Positions 9,152 through 17,785 of a stretch of DNA of 34,877 nt are shown in pieces. The notes under the pieces are model-generated. The model had not been told where the DNA came from. It made no database searches and saw only the letters and a list, made by a program, of their open reading frames with translations. Each line of letters begins with the position of its first letter. The stretch's first letter is position 1. A program made the position numbers and the translations under genes. Origin of the DNA: Phyllobacteriaceae bacterium (lineage in GTDB: Bacteria > Pseudomonadota > Alphaproteobacteria > Rhizobiales > Rhizobiaceae); assembly GCA_023954255.1 (NCBI GenBank), contig JAMLIH010000030.1:1-34877 (forward strand). The letters are read 5' to 3'.

Positions 9152-10288
9152 ATGGCAAAGACATATCCCTCGCCGCCGCACTCAAACGGGCGGCTGACCA
9201 TCGATCTTTCGGCCATCGTCGCCAACTGGCAGAAATTGCGCGGCAAGGCCGCACACAAGCAATGCGCCGCCGTGGTCAAGGCAGATGCCTACGGGCTCGG
9301 CACCCAGCCGGTGGCAAAAGCGCTCTATGGTGCCGGCTGCCGGGACTTCTTTACCGCCACCATCGGCGAAGGCGTGCTGGTGCGCCAGGTCGCGCCAAAG
9401 GCCAGGGTCTACATCTTCAACGGCTACAATGTGAAGGCGGAGGCCGAATACCGAAGTCACGGCCTCACCCCGGTGATCAACTCGCCGCGCGGCATCACCA
9501 ACTGGACGCTGAAGCGGCGCCAGGACCGGCGCCCTGCCCTGCACATCGACACCGGCATGAACCGGCTCGGACTCGGGGAAGATGAACTTGCCTGGCTCCT
9601 CGCTTCACCCGAGATAATGAAGAAGCTGAACCCGGAACTGATCGTCAGCCATTTTGCCTGTGCCGACGAGCCCGGCCATCCGCTCAATGCACACCAGATT
9701 GCAGCCTTCTCTGCCGCTAGGGCGCATTTTCCCGATGCGCGGGCTTCACTTGCCAATTCCGCCGGGGTGTTCCTCGGCAGGAAGGCGCATTTCGACCTGC
9801 TGAGACCGGGCATCTCGCTTTATGGCGGCGATGCGGTCAACGATGTCAGAAACCCGATGAAGCCGGTGGTGCGGCTCGAGGGCCGCATCATCCAGATGAA
9901 GCGGGCCAAGCGCGGCGAAAGCGTCGGCTACGGTGCGGCGGCCGTGCTGAAACGCGACACGGAAATCGCCGTCATCGGCATCGGTTACGCGGACGGGCTG
10001 CACCGGCAGGCTTCGGGTGCGGGAACCGCGCTGCGCAACCACAAGATCGGCTCGGGGGGCTGCGCGATGATCGGGCGCTATCGGGTGCCGATCCTCGGGC
10101 GGATCTCCATGGACCTGACGGCACTCGACGTTACCGATGTTCCGGAGCGCATCCTCGCCAAAACCGAATGGGTCGATCTCATCAACAGCCGGCTTCGCGT
10201 CGATGAGCTTGCCGCAAGCGCCGGCACGATCGGCTATGAACTGCTGACCAGTCTCGGCCAGCGCTACGAGCGCATCTACGTCAAATGA
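9152..10288 (+). CDS. alr: Alanine racemase
   Basis: PLP-dependent interconversion of L- and D-alanine, supplying peptidoglycan precursors. The 378-residue protein has the PLP lysine Lys43 in AVVKADAYGLG, the substrate-binding region HIDTGMNRLG, the C-domain SVGYGA with the second catalytic Tyr, and GYADG. It lies 16 bp after dnaB and 90 bp before the D-Ala-D-Ala ligase gene, which uses its product. Probably cotranscribed with dnaB. Confidence 0.95.
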   Translation: MAKTYPSPPHSNGRLTIDLSAIVANWQKLRGKAAHKQCAAVVKADAYGLGTQPVAKALYGAGCRDFFTATIGEGVLVRQVAPKARVYIFNGYNVKAEAEYRSHGLTPVINSPRGITNWTLKRRQDRRPALHIDTGMNRLGLGEDELAWLLASPEIMKKLNPELIVSHFACADEPGHPLNAHQIAAFSAARAHFPDARASLANSAGVFLGRKAHFDLLRPGISLYGGDAVNDVRNPMKPVVRLEGRIIQMKRAKRGESVGYGAAAVLKRDTEIAVIGIGYADGLHRQASGAGTALRNHKIGSGGCAMIGRYRVPILGRISMDLTALDVTDVPERILAKTEWVDLINSRLRVDELAASAGTIGYELLTSLGQRYERIYVK

Positions 10289-10378
10289 CAGGGTGACAAA
10301 TCCCGCCTTTCGCCGCGCCGCATGGCGTGGCAGTCTGGCAGGCCTCTGCATCCGATAAACAGGACCTGCCGCCTTTTC

Positions 10379-11452
10379 ATGCCCCTTTCCAATGACAGAA
10401 CTCGCATCGGCGTGGTTTTCGGCGGACGCTCCGCCGAGCACGATGTTTCCGTACTGTCGGCCACCAATGTGATGGCCGCGCTCGATCCGGCAAAATACGA
10501 TGCCGTTCCCATTTTCATCACCCGTGAAGGCAAGTGGCTGCTGAGCGGCTATGCCAATGGCGTGCTCGAACAGCCGGTCTCCGGTACGGAAGTCTGCCTG
10601 ATGCCCGGCGGTGAAGGGCGCATGATCGCGCTGGAAGGGGACGGCAGGGCGCGGGAACTGGGAAAGCTCGACATCCTGTTTCCCGTACTGCACGGATTGC
10701 CGGGCGAGGACGGTTCGGTGCAGGGTCTCACCGAGACCGCCTGCATGCCGCTTGCCGGCTGCGGCATTGCGGGCTCGGCAACGGCACTCGACAAGGACAT
10801 CGCCAAGCGGTTGCTCAACGAGGCAGGCATTCCGGCAGCCCGGTCGGTCACCATCCGGCGGGATGATGTCCCGGCATTCGATGTATTGGAAAAAGCGCTC
10901 GGGCTTCCGGTGTTCGTCAAGCCCGCCCGGCAGGGTTCATCCGTCGGCGTGAGCAAGGTCACCGGCAAAGCCGGTTATGCGGCAGCGCTTGAAGAAGGCT
11001 TCAAATACGACCGCGTGCTGCTGGCGGAGGAATTCATCAAGGGCCGCGAGATCGAATGCGCCGTCATCGAGGCGCCGGACGGCAGCCTGTTCGTTTCCAG
11101 GCCCGGCGAGATCGTGCCGGCGGAAAGCCACGGCTTCTACAGCTACGACGCCAAATACATCGATGCGGACGGCGCACTGCTGAAGGTTCCTGCCGAACTG
11201 CCGGAGGCGGTTGAAACCGCCATCCGCGAGACGGCGGCGAAGGCCTTTCGCGCGGTTGGCTGCGATGCCATGGCGCGGGTCGATTTCTTCCTGCGCGAAG
11301 ACATGAGCTTTCTCGTCAACGAGCTCAACACCATTCCCGGCTTCACCGACATCAGCATGTATTCCAAGGTGATGGCGGCAAGCGGTGTCAGCTATGCCGA
11401 AATCATCGACCGGCTGGTGGCGCACGGACTTGCCAGGGCCGGACGCCTGTAA
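10379..11452 (+). CDS. ddl: D-alanine--D-alanine ligase
   Basis: ATP-dependent joining of two D-alanines in the cytoplasm for the peptidoglycan stem peptide. The 357-residue product opens with RIGVVFGGRSAEHDVSVLSA and has FPVLHGLPGEDGS, KPARQGSSVGVSK (ATP-binding loop), the omega-loop GFYSYDAKY whose Tyr fits D-Ala rather than D-lactate specificity, and LVNELNTIPGFT (Mg ligands). The ATG at 10379 starts MPLSNDRTRIG. The longer in-frame start at 10322 lacks a ribosome binding site and adds nonconserved sequence. It sits beside alr. The ddlA/ddlB distinction is not made. Many relatives carry a ddl in the cell division cluster, so this may be a second copy. Confidence 0.93.
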   Translation: MPLSNDRTRIGVVFGGRSAEHDVSVLSATNVMAALDPAKYDAVPIFITREGKWLLSGYANGVLEQPVSGTEVCLMPGGEGRMIALEGDGRARELGKLDILFPVLHGLPGEDGSVQGLTETACMPLAGCGIAGSATALDKDIAKRLLNEAGIPAARSVTIRRDDVPAFDVLEKALGLPVFVKPARQGSSVGVSKVTGKAGYAAALEEGFKYDRVLLAEEFIKGREIECAVIEAPDGSLFVSRPGEIVPAESHGFYSYDAKYIDADGALLKVPAELPEAVETAIRETAAKAFRAVGCDAMARVDFFLREDMSFLVNELNTIPGFTDISMYSKVMAASGVSYAEIIDRLVAHGLARAGRL

Positions 11453-11455
11453 GCA

Positions 11456-12637
11456 TCAGCCTTGCCTGCGGCGTGTAAGCCAAAGCATGCAGATCAGGAT
11501 GCATCCGGCAGCGAGAAACGTGTACTGCATGCCGTCTGCCACATCTTCCGGAGCAATGTGATGCAGTCGGTCCGTTGCGCTGCGGGAAGCGAATATGGCC
11601 GACACAAGCAATGCACCCAGCATGAGACCGAGGTTGCGCGAGAAACCGAGCATGCCCGAGACGGTTCCCCTCCTTTGCTCCGGAATGCCTGCCATCACCG
11701 CCGTATTGTTCGCCGCCTGAAACAGTTGATAGCCGGGTGTCAGAACGGCGATTGCGGCCAGGTAGCCTGCCACGCCGAAGCTGTGCGGCAACCAGGCAAG
11801 CGCAAAGGCCCCGGCAACCATGGCGGCAAGCCCGAGTGTGCTGACTTGCCGGGCGCTCCATTGGTCGACCAGCCTCCCCGACGGAACCCCGCTGACCATC
11901 GAAATGATCGGACCCACGGACATCACAAAGCCGACCGCCGCCGGACCAAGCCCCAGGGTGATGCCGAGGAAGAAGGGGCCTATAACCAGCGTTGCCATCA
12001 TCACGGCTGCAACGCACAGATTTGCCGCCAGCCTCGGCAAAAGCCCCCCATGGCGAAGGAAGGCAAAGTCCAGCTTTGCAAGGCTTACGGGGTTTGTGCC
12101 TGACCGCAGGAAGCCTGTTGCAAGCACGAAGGCCAGCAATGCCAGGGGCGCCAGAACAAGAAACACGCTGCGCCAGCCTGCCAGCGAGATCAGAACGCCG
12201 CCCAGCGATGGCCCGGCGGCGGTACCGATTGCCGACATCGTACCCAGAAGGCCCATTGCCGTCCCGGCGCGCTTGGCGCCCACGGTTTCGCGCACGAGTG
12301 CAATCGTGATCGTCATGAGAAACGAGGCGCCGATCCCCTGAACCACCCGGGCCGCAACAAGCAATCCCAGGTTCGGCGCAAAGCCGCAGGCCAGGGAGGC
12401 GGCTGAAAAGAGCAGCAGGCCGAAGAGAAGCATCGGCCTGAGACCGAATCTGTCGCCAAGATGGCCAACCGCGATTGCCATCACCGTAAGCGAAAGAAGG
12501 TATGCCGTGACAACCCACTGCACGGCGGCAACCGGTTGCGACATGTCGAGCGCAATCGCCGGCAGGGCAATGTTGGCAATGCTGGTGCCCATGGATGCCA
12601 GAAGCATGGAAAGTGCGAGAGCAGAGAGCGCGCCCAT
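11456..12637 (-). CDS. MFS drug-efflux-type transporter
   Basis: A 393-residue inner-membrane proton antiporter of the major facilitator superfamily, probably 12 helices. It shows the conserved loop GHLGDRFGLRPML after TM2, ARVVQGIGA in TM4 and the antiporter motif C region LLGTMSAIGTAAGPSLGG in TM5, all typical of drug:H+ antiporters. The substrate is unknown. The ATG at 12637 (MGALSALALSMLL) is preferred because AAGGA lies 10 nt upstream. The longer TTG start at 12664 would leave almost no leader after the predicted -10. It is divergent from a MerR-type regulator and ends 3 bp from ddl on the opposite strand. Confidence 0.88.
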   Translation of the reverse strand: MGALSALALSMLLASMGTSIANIALPAIALDMSQPVAAVQWVVTAYLLSLTVMAIAVGHLGDRFGLRPMLLFGLLLFSAASLACGFAPNLGLLVAARVVQGIGASFLMTITIALVRETVGAKRAGTAMGLLGTMSAIGTAAGPSLGGVLISLAGWRSVFLVLAPLALLAFVLATGFLRSGTNPVSLAKLDFAFLRHGGLLPRLAANLCVAAVMMATLVIGPFFLGITLGLGPAAVGFVMSVGPIISMVSGVPSGRLVDQWSARQVSTLGLAAMVAGAFALAWLPHSFGVAGYLAAIAVLTPGYQLFQAANNTAVMAGIPEQRRGTVSGMLGFSRNLGLMLGALLVSAIFASRSATDRLHHIAPEDVADGMQYTFLAAGCILICMLWLTRRRQG

Positions 12638-12674
12638 GGCGTTGTTTTCCTTGTAAATGTCCAACTTCGATTGT

Positions 12675-12705
12675 AGCGTACAACTTCAAGTAAACTTGAG
12701 GTCAA
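12675..12705 (-). promoter_or_regulatory. MerR-type promoter/operator driving the MFS gene
   Basis: On the minus strand: -35 TTGACC (12705-12700), a 19 bp spacer, -10 TACGCT (12680-12675). The overlong 19 bp spacer contains an 18 bp dyad with 12684-12701, read as CCTCAAGTTTACTTGAAG. Family knowledge: MerR-type activators bind such dyads and twist 19-20 bp spacers into active form. From memory the dyad matches the SoxR consensus CCTCAAGTTAACTTGAGG at 16 of 18 positions. It ends 6 bp before the regulator's ATG and contains that gene's GAGG ribosome binding site. Confidence 0.75.
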
Positions 12706-12707
12706 GC

Positions 12708-13124
12708 ATGAAGTTGCTGGATATCGCAGAGGTGTCGGAGAAAGCCGGCCTGCCGCCCTCTACGCTGCGCTACTACGACGAGATCGGATTGATCACGCCT
12801 GCCGGGCGCAAGGGGTTGCGGCGCCAGTTCACACCCGACGCGGTGCTGCAGCTTGCCCTGATTGAAATGGGCAAGATGGCCGGATTTTCGCTGGACGAGA
12901 TTGCAGGCATGTTCGGCAGCGATGCGAAGGGCGATGTTCCAAGGGAACCGCTGCGCCGCAAGGCAGACGAGCTGGACCGGCAGATCCGCCGGATGAAGAC
13001 GCTGCGCGATCTGCTGCGCCATGTGGCGGAGTGCCCGGCACCTTCGCACATGGAATGCCCGACTTTCCGCCGGCTCGTCGAACTGGACGCCCGCCACGGC
13101 CGCACGGCGAGAAGCCGAAACTAG
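12708..13124 (+). CDS. MerR-family transcriptional regulator
   Basis: A 138-residue regulator with a winged helix-turn-helix at about 1-70 (DIAEVSEKAGLPPSTLRYYD, then EIGLITP) and a dimerisation helix at about 80-108. The short C-terminal effector part carries two cysteines, Cys109 and Cys117, in CPAPSHMEC. It lacks the CX2CXCX5C iron-sulfur ligand set of SoxR, even though the operator next to it is SoxR-like. The ATG at 12708 is chosen over 12657 because the family begins at the helix-turn-helix and the longer form would run through the operator. It likely controls the divergent MFS gene. The inducer is unknown; a thiol-reactive or metal-binding role for the Cys pair is inference. Confidence 0.88.
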   Translation: MKLLDIAEVSEKAGLPPSTLRYYDEIGLITPAGRKGLRRQFTPDAVLQLALIEMGKMAGFSLDEIAGMFGSDAKGDVPREPLRRKADELDRQIRRMKTLRDLLRHVAECPAPSHMECPTFRRLVELDARHGRTARSRN

Positions 13125-13159
13125 CGTTTGCCTGTCCTGCAACAATTGCCACCCCCGTC

Positions 13160-13199
13160 TTGCAAAACGGCAGGCACTTGCATAGAACGTAACATGAAC
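13160..13199 (+). promoter_or_regulatory. radA promoter with LexA-type SOS box
   Basis: TTGCAA (13160-13165), 17 bp, TAGAAC (13183-13188). Overlapping the -10 and the likely start point is GAAC-N7-GAAC (13185-13199), the reverse complement of GTTC-N7-GTTC, which is the established LexA box of alphaproteobacteria. Its position would let LexA block RNA polymerase. Confidence 0.6.
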
Positions 13200-13224
13200 A
13201 TTATGCCGACGGCGGCGGGGAAGC

Positions 13225-14646
13225 ATGGCCAAATCGAAAACCCAGTTCGTCTGCCAGTCCTGCGGCAGCGTTTCACCGCGCTGGTCGGGGCGGTGTGATA
13301 GCTGCGGGGAATGGAACACGCTGGTCGAGGAGCGCGGGGAATCGGGCGTGGGGGCGGCGCCCGCCGCGCGCAGAATGGAGACGGGCCATGCCGTCGAACT
13401 GGTGGCGCTGGCCGGCGATGCCCAGGAAGCGCCGCGCATTGCCTCCGGCATTGCCGAACTCGACCGGGTGACGGGCGGTGGCTTCGTGCCCGGTTCGGCG
13501 CTGCTGGTGGGCGGTGATCCTGGCATCGGCAAGTCGACCTTGCTGACCCAGGCGGCCGCCGCGCTCGCCAGGGGCGGCCACTCGGTGGTCTATGTTTCCG
13601 GCGAGGAGGCGGTGGCGCAGGTGCGCCTCAGGGCGAAACGGCTTGCCGCCGTCGAGGAGAATATCGGCCTTGCAGCGGAAACCAGCGTCGAGAACATTCT
13701 TGCCACGCTGAAGGCGGGCGAACCCCCTGCCCTGCTGATCATCGATTCGATCCAGACGCTGTGGACCGATACGGTCGAATCGGCACCCGGTTCCGTTACT
13801 CAGGTGCGTGCTTCAGCGCAGGCGCTGATCCGTTATGCCAAGCGGCACGGCACCATCCTCGTTCTGGTCGGCCATGTCACCAAGGACGGCCAGATCGCCG
13901 GGCCTCGCGTGGTCGAGCACATGGTCGATGCAGTGCTCTATTTCGAGGGCGAAGGCGGACATCATTTCCGCATTCTGAGAACGGTGAAGAACCGCTTCGG
14001 CCCGACCGACGAGATCGGCGTGTTCGAAATGTCCGATGGCGGGCTGAAGGAGGTCGAAAATCCGTCCGAGCTTTTCCTCGGCGAGCGCAACGCCAATGCG
14101 CCGGGGGCGGCCGTCTTCGCCGGCATGGAGGGAACGCGCCCGGTGCTGGTGGAAATCCAGGCGCTGGTCGCCCCTTCCTCGCTTGCAACGCCCAGGCGCG
14201 CCGTCGTCGGCTGGGACTCTTCGCGGCTTGCCATGGTGCTGGCTGTGCTGGAGGCCCATTGCGGCGTGCGGCTCGGCCAGCATGACGTCTATCTCAACGT
14301 TGCCGGCGGCTACCGTATCATGGAGCCTGCGGCCGATCTCGCCGTCTCGGCGGCACTGATCTCCTCGCTTGCGGGTGTTCCGCTCCCCGTCCAGAGCGTC
14401 TATTTCGGCGAAATCAGCCTTTCGGGAGCAACGAGGCCGGTTTCCCACGCCCCGGCCCGGCTGAAGGAAGCCGAAAAACTCGGTTTCGGCCGGGCGATCC
14501 TGCCGGCGGGCAGCATGGCGCGAAACAACGGCAAGACAAAAGCCGCAGCGCCAAGCGGGCTGGAACTGGTGGAAATCAGCGAACTGGCCGATCTGGCAGG
14601 CCGTATTCTCGCCAGGGCAAGTCCAACGCCGGAAGCTGGAGTGTGA
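13225..14646 (+). CDS. radA: DNA repair protein RadA
   Basis: RecA-related branch-migration helicase that assists recombinational repair. The 473-residue protein has a C4 zinc finger (Cys10, Cys13, Cys24, Cys27), Walker A GDPGIGKS (97-104), Walker B ALLIIDSIQT, the RadA-specific KNRFG motif (255-259) and a C-terminal Lon-like domain with LNVAGGYRI. Length and domain order are normal. It lies 100 bp after the merR-type gene with its own promoter carrying an apparent SOS box. The 235 bp after it (14647-14881) contain only a weak promoter-like TTGATT (14745-14750), 17 bp, CATTAG before cvpA. Confidence 0.97.
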   Translation: MAKSKTQFVCQSCGSVSPRWSGRCDSCGEWNTLVEERGESGVGAAPAARRMETGHAVELVALAGDAQEAPRIASGIAELDRVTGGGFVPGSALLVGGDPGIGKSTLLTQAAAALARGGHSVVYVSGEEAVAQVRLRAKRLAAVEENIGLAAETSVENILATLKAGEPPALLIIDSIQTLWTDTVESAPGSVTQVRASAQALIRYAKRHGTILVLVGHVTKDGQIAGPRVVEHMVDAVLYFEGEGGHHFRILRTVKNRFGPTDEIGVFEMSDGGLKEVENPSELFLGERNANAPGAAVFAGMEGTRPVLVEIQALVAPSSLATPRRAVVGWDSSRLAMVLAVLEAHCGVRLGQHDVYLNVAGGYRIMEPAADLAVSAALISSLAGVPLPVQSVYFGEISLSGATRPVSHAPARLKEAEKLGFGRAILPAGSMARNNGKTKAAAPSGLELVEISELADLAGRILARASPTPEAGV

Positions 14647-14881
14647 ATACCCGCCGGCGGACGGTTTGCATTGCTGCCCGGGGTACGGCCAATGGCTGGA
14701 AAACCACATATCCAAAGCCCATTTACCCAATCTGTTATTGGCGATTGATTTTTCGCCTGCAACGCGGCATTAGTCGCGCTGACGGACCACTGCCTTTTGC
14801 CGCCGGGAACCGGCTATGGACAGGGTGCGGCGCCAGTGTCGAATGGCCTGCATCGCGTGACTTGGGTCCTGAGGGAATGCA

Positions 14882-15436
14882 ATGATTACTCTGTTTGACG
14901 GTGTGCTGATCGGATTGATGCTGGTCTCCGGCCTGCTCGCCATGATCCGCGGCTTTTCGCGCGAAGTGCTTTCGGTCGCCTCCTGGGTGGTTGCAGCCCT
15001 TGCAGCACTGTATTTCTACAAGTCGCTTTCACCCTTCGCCTACAACTACACCAAGTCGATTTCCGACAGCCAGACGGTCGCCGACATCGCCGCCGCCGCC
15101 GGCATCTTCATCATCGCGCTGATCGTCGTCAGCGTCATCACGATGAAAATCGCCGACTTCATCGTCGACTCCAAGATCGGCCCGCTTGACCGCACGCTCG
15201 GCTTTGTCTTCGGCGCGGTGCGCGGCGCGCTGCTGGTGGTCGTCGGCCTGTTGTTCTTCAACTGGCTGGTGCCGGAAAACCAGCCCGGATGGGTTGCCAA
15301 TGCCAAGTCCAAGCCGATGCTCGAATCGATCGGCGAAGGGCTGGTGGAACTTCTGCCGGACGATCCGGAAAAATCGATCATCGACCGCCTGAAGCCGCAG
15401 GACGGCGCTGGCGAAGAAGAAGAAACCAACAGCTGA
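14882..15436 (+). CDS. cvpA: CvpA family membrane protein
   Basis: A 184-residue inner-membrane protein of the CvpA (colicin V production) family, whose precise role is unresolved. Four hydrophobic segments are seen at about 5-25, 30-48, 70-95 and 110-130. The family signature is visible in the GFSREVLSVASWVVAALAAL region and DRTLGFVFGAVRGALLV. The C-terminus is acidic. It stands 51 bp before purF, a pairing conserved widely in Proteobacteria, and the two are probably cotranscribed. Confidence 0.93.
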   Translation: MITLFDGVLIGLMLVSGLLAMIRGFSREVLSVASWVVAALAALYFYKSLSPFAYNYTKSISDSQTVADIAAAAGIFIIALIVVSVITMKIADFIVDSKIGPLDRTLGFVFGAVRGALLVVVGLLFFNWLVPENQPGWVANAKSKPMLESIGEGLVELLPDDPEKSIIDRLKPQDGAGEEEETNS

Positions 15437-15487
15437 TCCGCCAGCTTGCGGATCGGACTGAAACCGCAAAACAAAGACAGGACAGCC

Positions 15488-16960
15488 ATGGCTTTCGCTT
15501 CCAACTCCCCACTGGAAGATGGCGACACGCTTCACGAGGAATGCGGTGTCTTCGGCATTTTCGGCCACCAGGACGCCGCAGCACTGACGACACTGGGCCT
15601 GCACTCGCTGCAGCATCGCGGCCAGGAAGCCGCCGGCATCGTCAGCTATGACGGCAAGCAGTTCTTCGCCGAGCGCCATCGCGGCCTGATCGGCGATGCC
15701 TTCACCAAGCCCGACGTGCTGGAGCGGCTCAAGGGCTCGCGCGCCATCGGCCACAACCGCTACTCGACCACCGGCGGCGACGAGATGCGCAACGTCCAGC
15801 CCTTCTTCGCCGAATTCGCCGGTGGCGGCTTTGCCGTCGCCCACAACGGCAACCTGACCAATGCGCTGACGCTGCGGCGGCAATTGCAGCGCGACGGCGC
15901 GATCTTCCATTCCACCTCCGACACCGAGGTGATCCTGCATCTGATCGCCATGGGCAAGTCGGCGAGTTTCGAGGAAAAGCTCACCGATGCGATCCGCCAG
16001 CTCGAAGGGGCGTTCTCGCTGGTCGGCATCACCAACAAGAAGCTGATCGGCTGCCGCGACCCGCTCGGCGTGCGCCCGCTGGTGCTGGGCGATCTCGACG
16101 GCGCCTATATTCTGGCCTCGGAGACCTGCGCGCTCGACATCATCGGCGCGCGCTATGTGCGCGACATCGATCCGGGCGAACTGGTCATCATCACCGACAA
16201 GGGGGTGACCTCGACCTATCCGTTCGAGAAGACCGGCAACCGCTTCTGCATCTTCGAATATGTCTATTTCGCCCGGCCCGACTCGACCATGGCCGGCCGC
16301 AATGTCTACGACGTGCGCAAGCAGATCGGCGTTGAACTGGCAAAAGAGGCGCCGGCGGATGCCGATTTCGTCGTGCCGGTGCCCGATTCCGGCGTGCCGG
16401 CTGCAATCGGCTTCGCGCAAGGCGCGGGCCTGCCGTTCGAACTCGGCATCATCCGCAACCATTATGTCGGCCGCACCTTCATCCAGCCGACCGATGCCAT
16501 CCGCCACATGGGCGTCAAGCTGAAGCACAATGCCAACCAGCGCATGATCGAGGGCAAGCGCATCATCCTGGTGGACGATTCCATCGTGCGCGGCACGACC
16601 TCGAAGAAGATCGTGCAGATGGTGCGCGAGGCGGGCGCCTCCGAAGTGCATATGCGCATCGCCAGCCCGCCGACGGCCTCGCCCTGCTATTACGGCGTCG
16701 ATACGCCGGAGCGCCAGAAGCTGCTTGCCTCACGCATGAACGTGGAGGAAATGGCAGAGTTCATCCGGGTCGATTCCCTTGCCTTCATCTCGCTCGACGG
16801 GCTTTACCGGGCAGCCGGCGAAGCAAAGCGCAACAACGATGCGCCACAGTTCTGCGATGCCTGCTTCTCGCGGGAATATCCCACCGACCTGACAGACCCC
16901 AATCTCGGCGATGGCAAGGCCTCCAACATCTCCCTGCTGGCAGAACGCCAGGGACGCTGA
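15488..16960 (+). CDS. purF: Amidophosphoribosyltransferase PurF
   Basis: First committed step of purine synthesis: glutamine plus PRPP to phosphoribosylamine. The 490-residue precursor has an 18-residue propeptide before Cys19 (EECGVFG), which becomes the N-terminal nucleophile after self-cleavage. The PRPP-binding loop IILVDDSIVRGTTSK is at 359-373. Cysteines in NRFCIF, ASPCYYG and FCDAC match the four iron-sulfur ligands of the Bacillus-type enzyme. The ATG at 15488 (MAFASNSPLEDGD) is preceded by AGGACA. The longer reading from 15446 has no support. Followed 36 bp later by an SDR gene. Confidence 0.97.
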   Translation: MAFASNSPLEDGDTLHEECGVFGIFGHQDAAALTTLGLHSLQHRGQEAAGIVSYDGKQFFAERHRGLIGDAFTKPDVLERLKGSRAIGHNRYSTTGGDEMRNVQPFFAEFAGGGFAVAHNGNLTNALTLRRQLQRDGAIFHSTSDTEVILHLIAMGKSASFEEKLTDAIRQLEGAFSLVGITNKKLIGCRDPLGVRPLVLGDLDGAYILASETCALDIIGARYVRDIDPGELVIITDKGVTSTYPFEKTGNRFCIFEYVYFARPDSTMAGRNVYDVRKQIGVELAKEAPADADFVVPVPDSGVPAAIGFAQGAGLPFELGIIRNHYVGRTFIQPTDAIRHMGVKLKHNANQRMIEGKRIILVDDSIVRGTTSKKIVQMVREAGASEVHMRIASPPTASPCYYGVDTPERQKLLASRMNVEEMAEFIRVDSLAFISLDGLYRAAGEAKRNNDAPQFCDACFSREYPTDLTDPNLGDGKASNISLLAERQGR

Positions 16961-16996
16961 GCAGGCAGCCGCAAGCAACAGGAACACGGACCGATC

Positions 16997-17716
16997 ATGA
17001 AACGGCTGGAAGGCAGGATTGCGCTCGTCACCGGCGCCTCGCGCGGCATCGGCTATTTTACCTCGCTGGCGCTTGCCCGCGAAGGGGCGCATGTGATTGC
17101 GCTGGCGCGCACGGTCGGCGGGCTGGAGGAGCTTGATGATGCAATCGTCGAAGCAGGCGGTTCTGCAACCCTCGTTCCCCTCGACATCACCGACTACGAC
17201 GCCCTCGACCGACTCGGCGCCAGCATCGACGAGCGCTGGGGCAAGCTCGACATCTTCATTGCCAATGCAGGCATCCTTGGCGGACTTTCGCCGATCGGCC
17301 ATTACGAGCCGAAGACCTTCGAAAACGTGATCGCCGCAAACCTCACCGCCAACTGGCGGCTGATCCGCTCTCTCGATCCGTTGCTGAAAGCATCGGATGC
17401 CGGCCGCGCCCTGCTGGTCTCTTCGGGTGCCGCACGTACCTTCAAACCCTTCTGGGGCGCCTATTCGATCTCCAAGGCGGGGCTCGAAGCGCTCGGCGGA
17501 ACCTGGGCTGCCGAAAGCGCCAGCACCAACCTGAAAGTCAACATGGTCAGCCCCGGGCCGACCCGTACAGGAATGCGCGCCCAGGCGATGCCGGGCGAGA
17601 AGCCGGAAACCCTGCCGCATCCTTCCGAGGTGGCGGAGACTTTCCTGAAACTCGTCCTGCCTGAAAACACCGTCAATGGCGGCCTGTACGGCCACACGAG
17701 CCGGGGCTGGCTGTAA
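16997..17716 (+). CDS. SDR-family oxidoreductase
   Basis: A 239-residue classical short-chain dehydrogenase/reductase: cofactor motif TGASRGIG (12-19), NAG at 90-92, catalytic Ser near 142, and YSISK with Tyr156 and Lys160. The residues after the second strand (LART) suggest NADP(H) preference weakly. The substrate is unknown. The same gene follows purF in many rhizobia, so the linkage is conserved though no purine role is evident. It is not FabG by neighbourhood or by its NAG context. Confidence 0.9.
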   Translation: MKRLEGRIALVTGASRGIGYFTSLALAREGAHVIALARTVGGLEELDDAIVEAGGSATLVPLDITDYDALDRLGASIDERWGKLDIFIANAGILGGLSPIGHYEPKTFENVIAANLTANWRLIRSLDPLLKASDAGRALLVSSGAARTFKPFWGAYSISKAGLEALGGTWAAESASTNLKVNMVSPGPTRTGMRAQAMPGEKPETLPHPSEVAETFLKLVLPENTVNGGLYGHTSRGWL

Positions 17717-17785
17717 GCTCTTCCCTTCCCACCCTTTCCCTGCCAAACTCTTTTCCGGAGGAGTGAACGCGCGAAGGAGGCGTGC

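Noticed and set aside
10322-10378. Longer start for the D-Ala-D-Ala ligase
   Set aside because: No ribosome binding site precedes 10322, and the added residues are not family-like.
12657-12707. Extended N-terminus of the MerR-type regulator
   Set aside because: It would translate through the operator, and MerR proteins begin at the helix-turn-helix.
14643-14885. Small ORF between radA and cvpA
   Set aside because: It has odd composition, overlaps the cvpA start and lacks a ribosome binding site. Treated as non-coding.
15029-16651. A 540-codon open frame antisense to cvpA and purF
   Set aside because: The translation is low-complexity His/Ala/Asp-rich and matches no family. Both genes on the other strand are certain.
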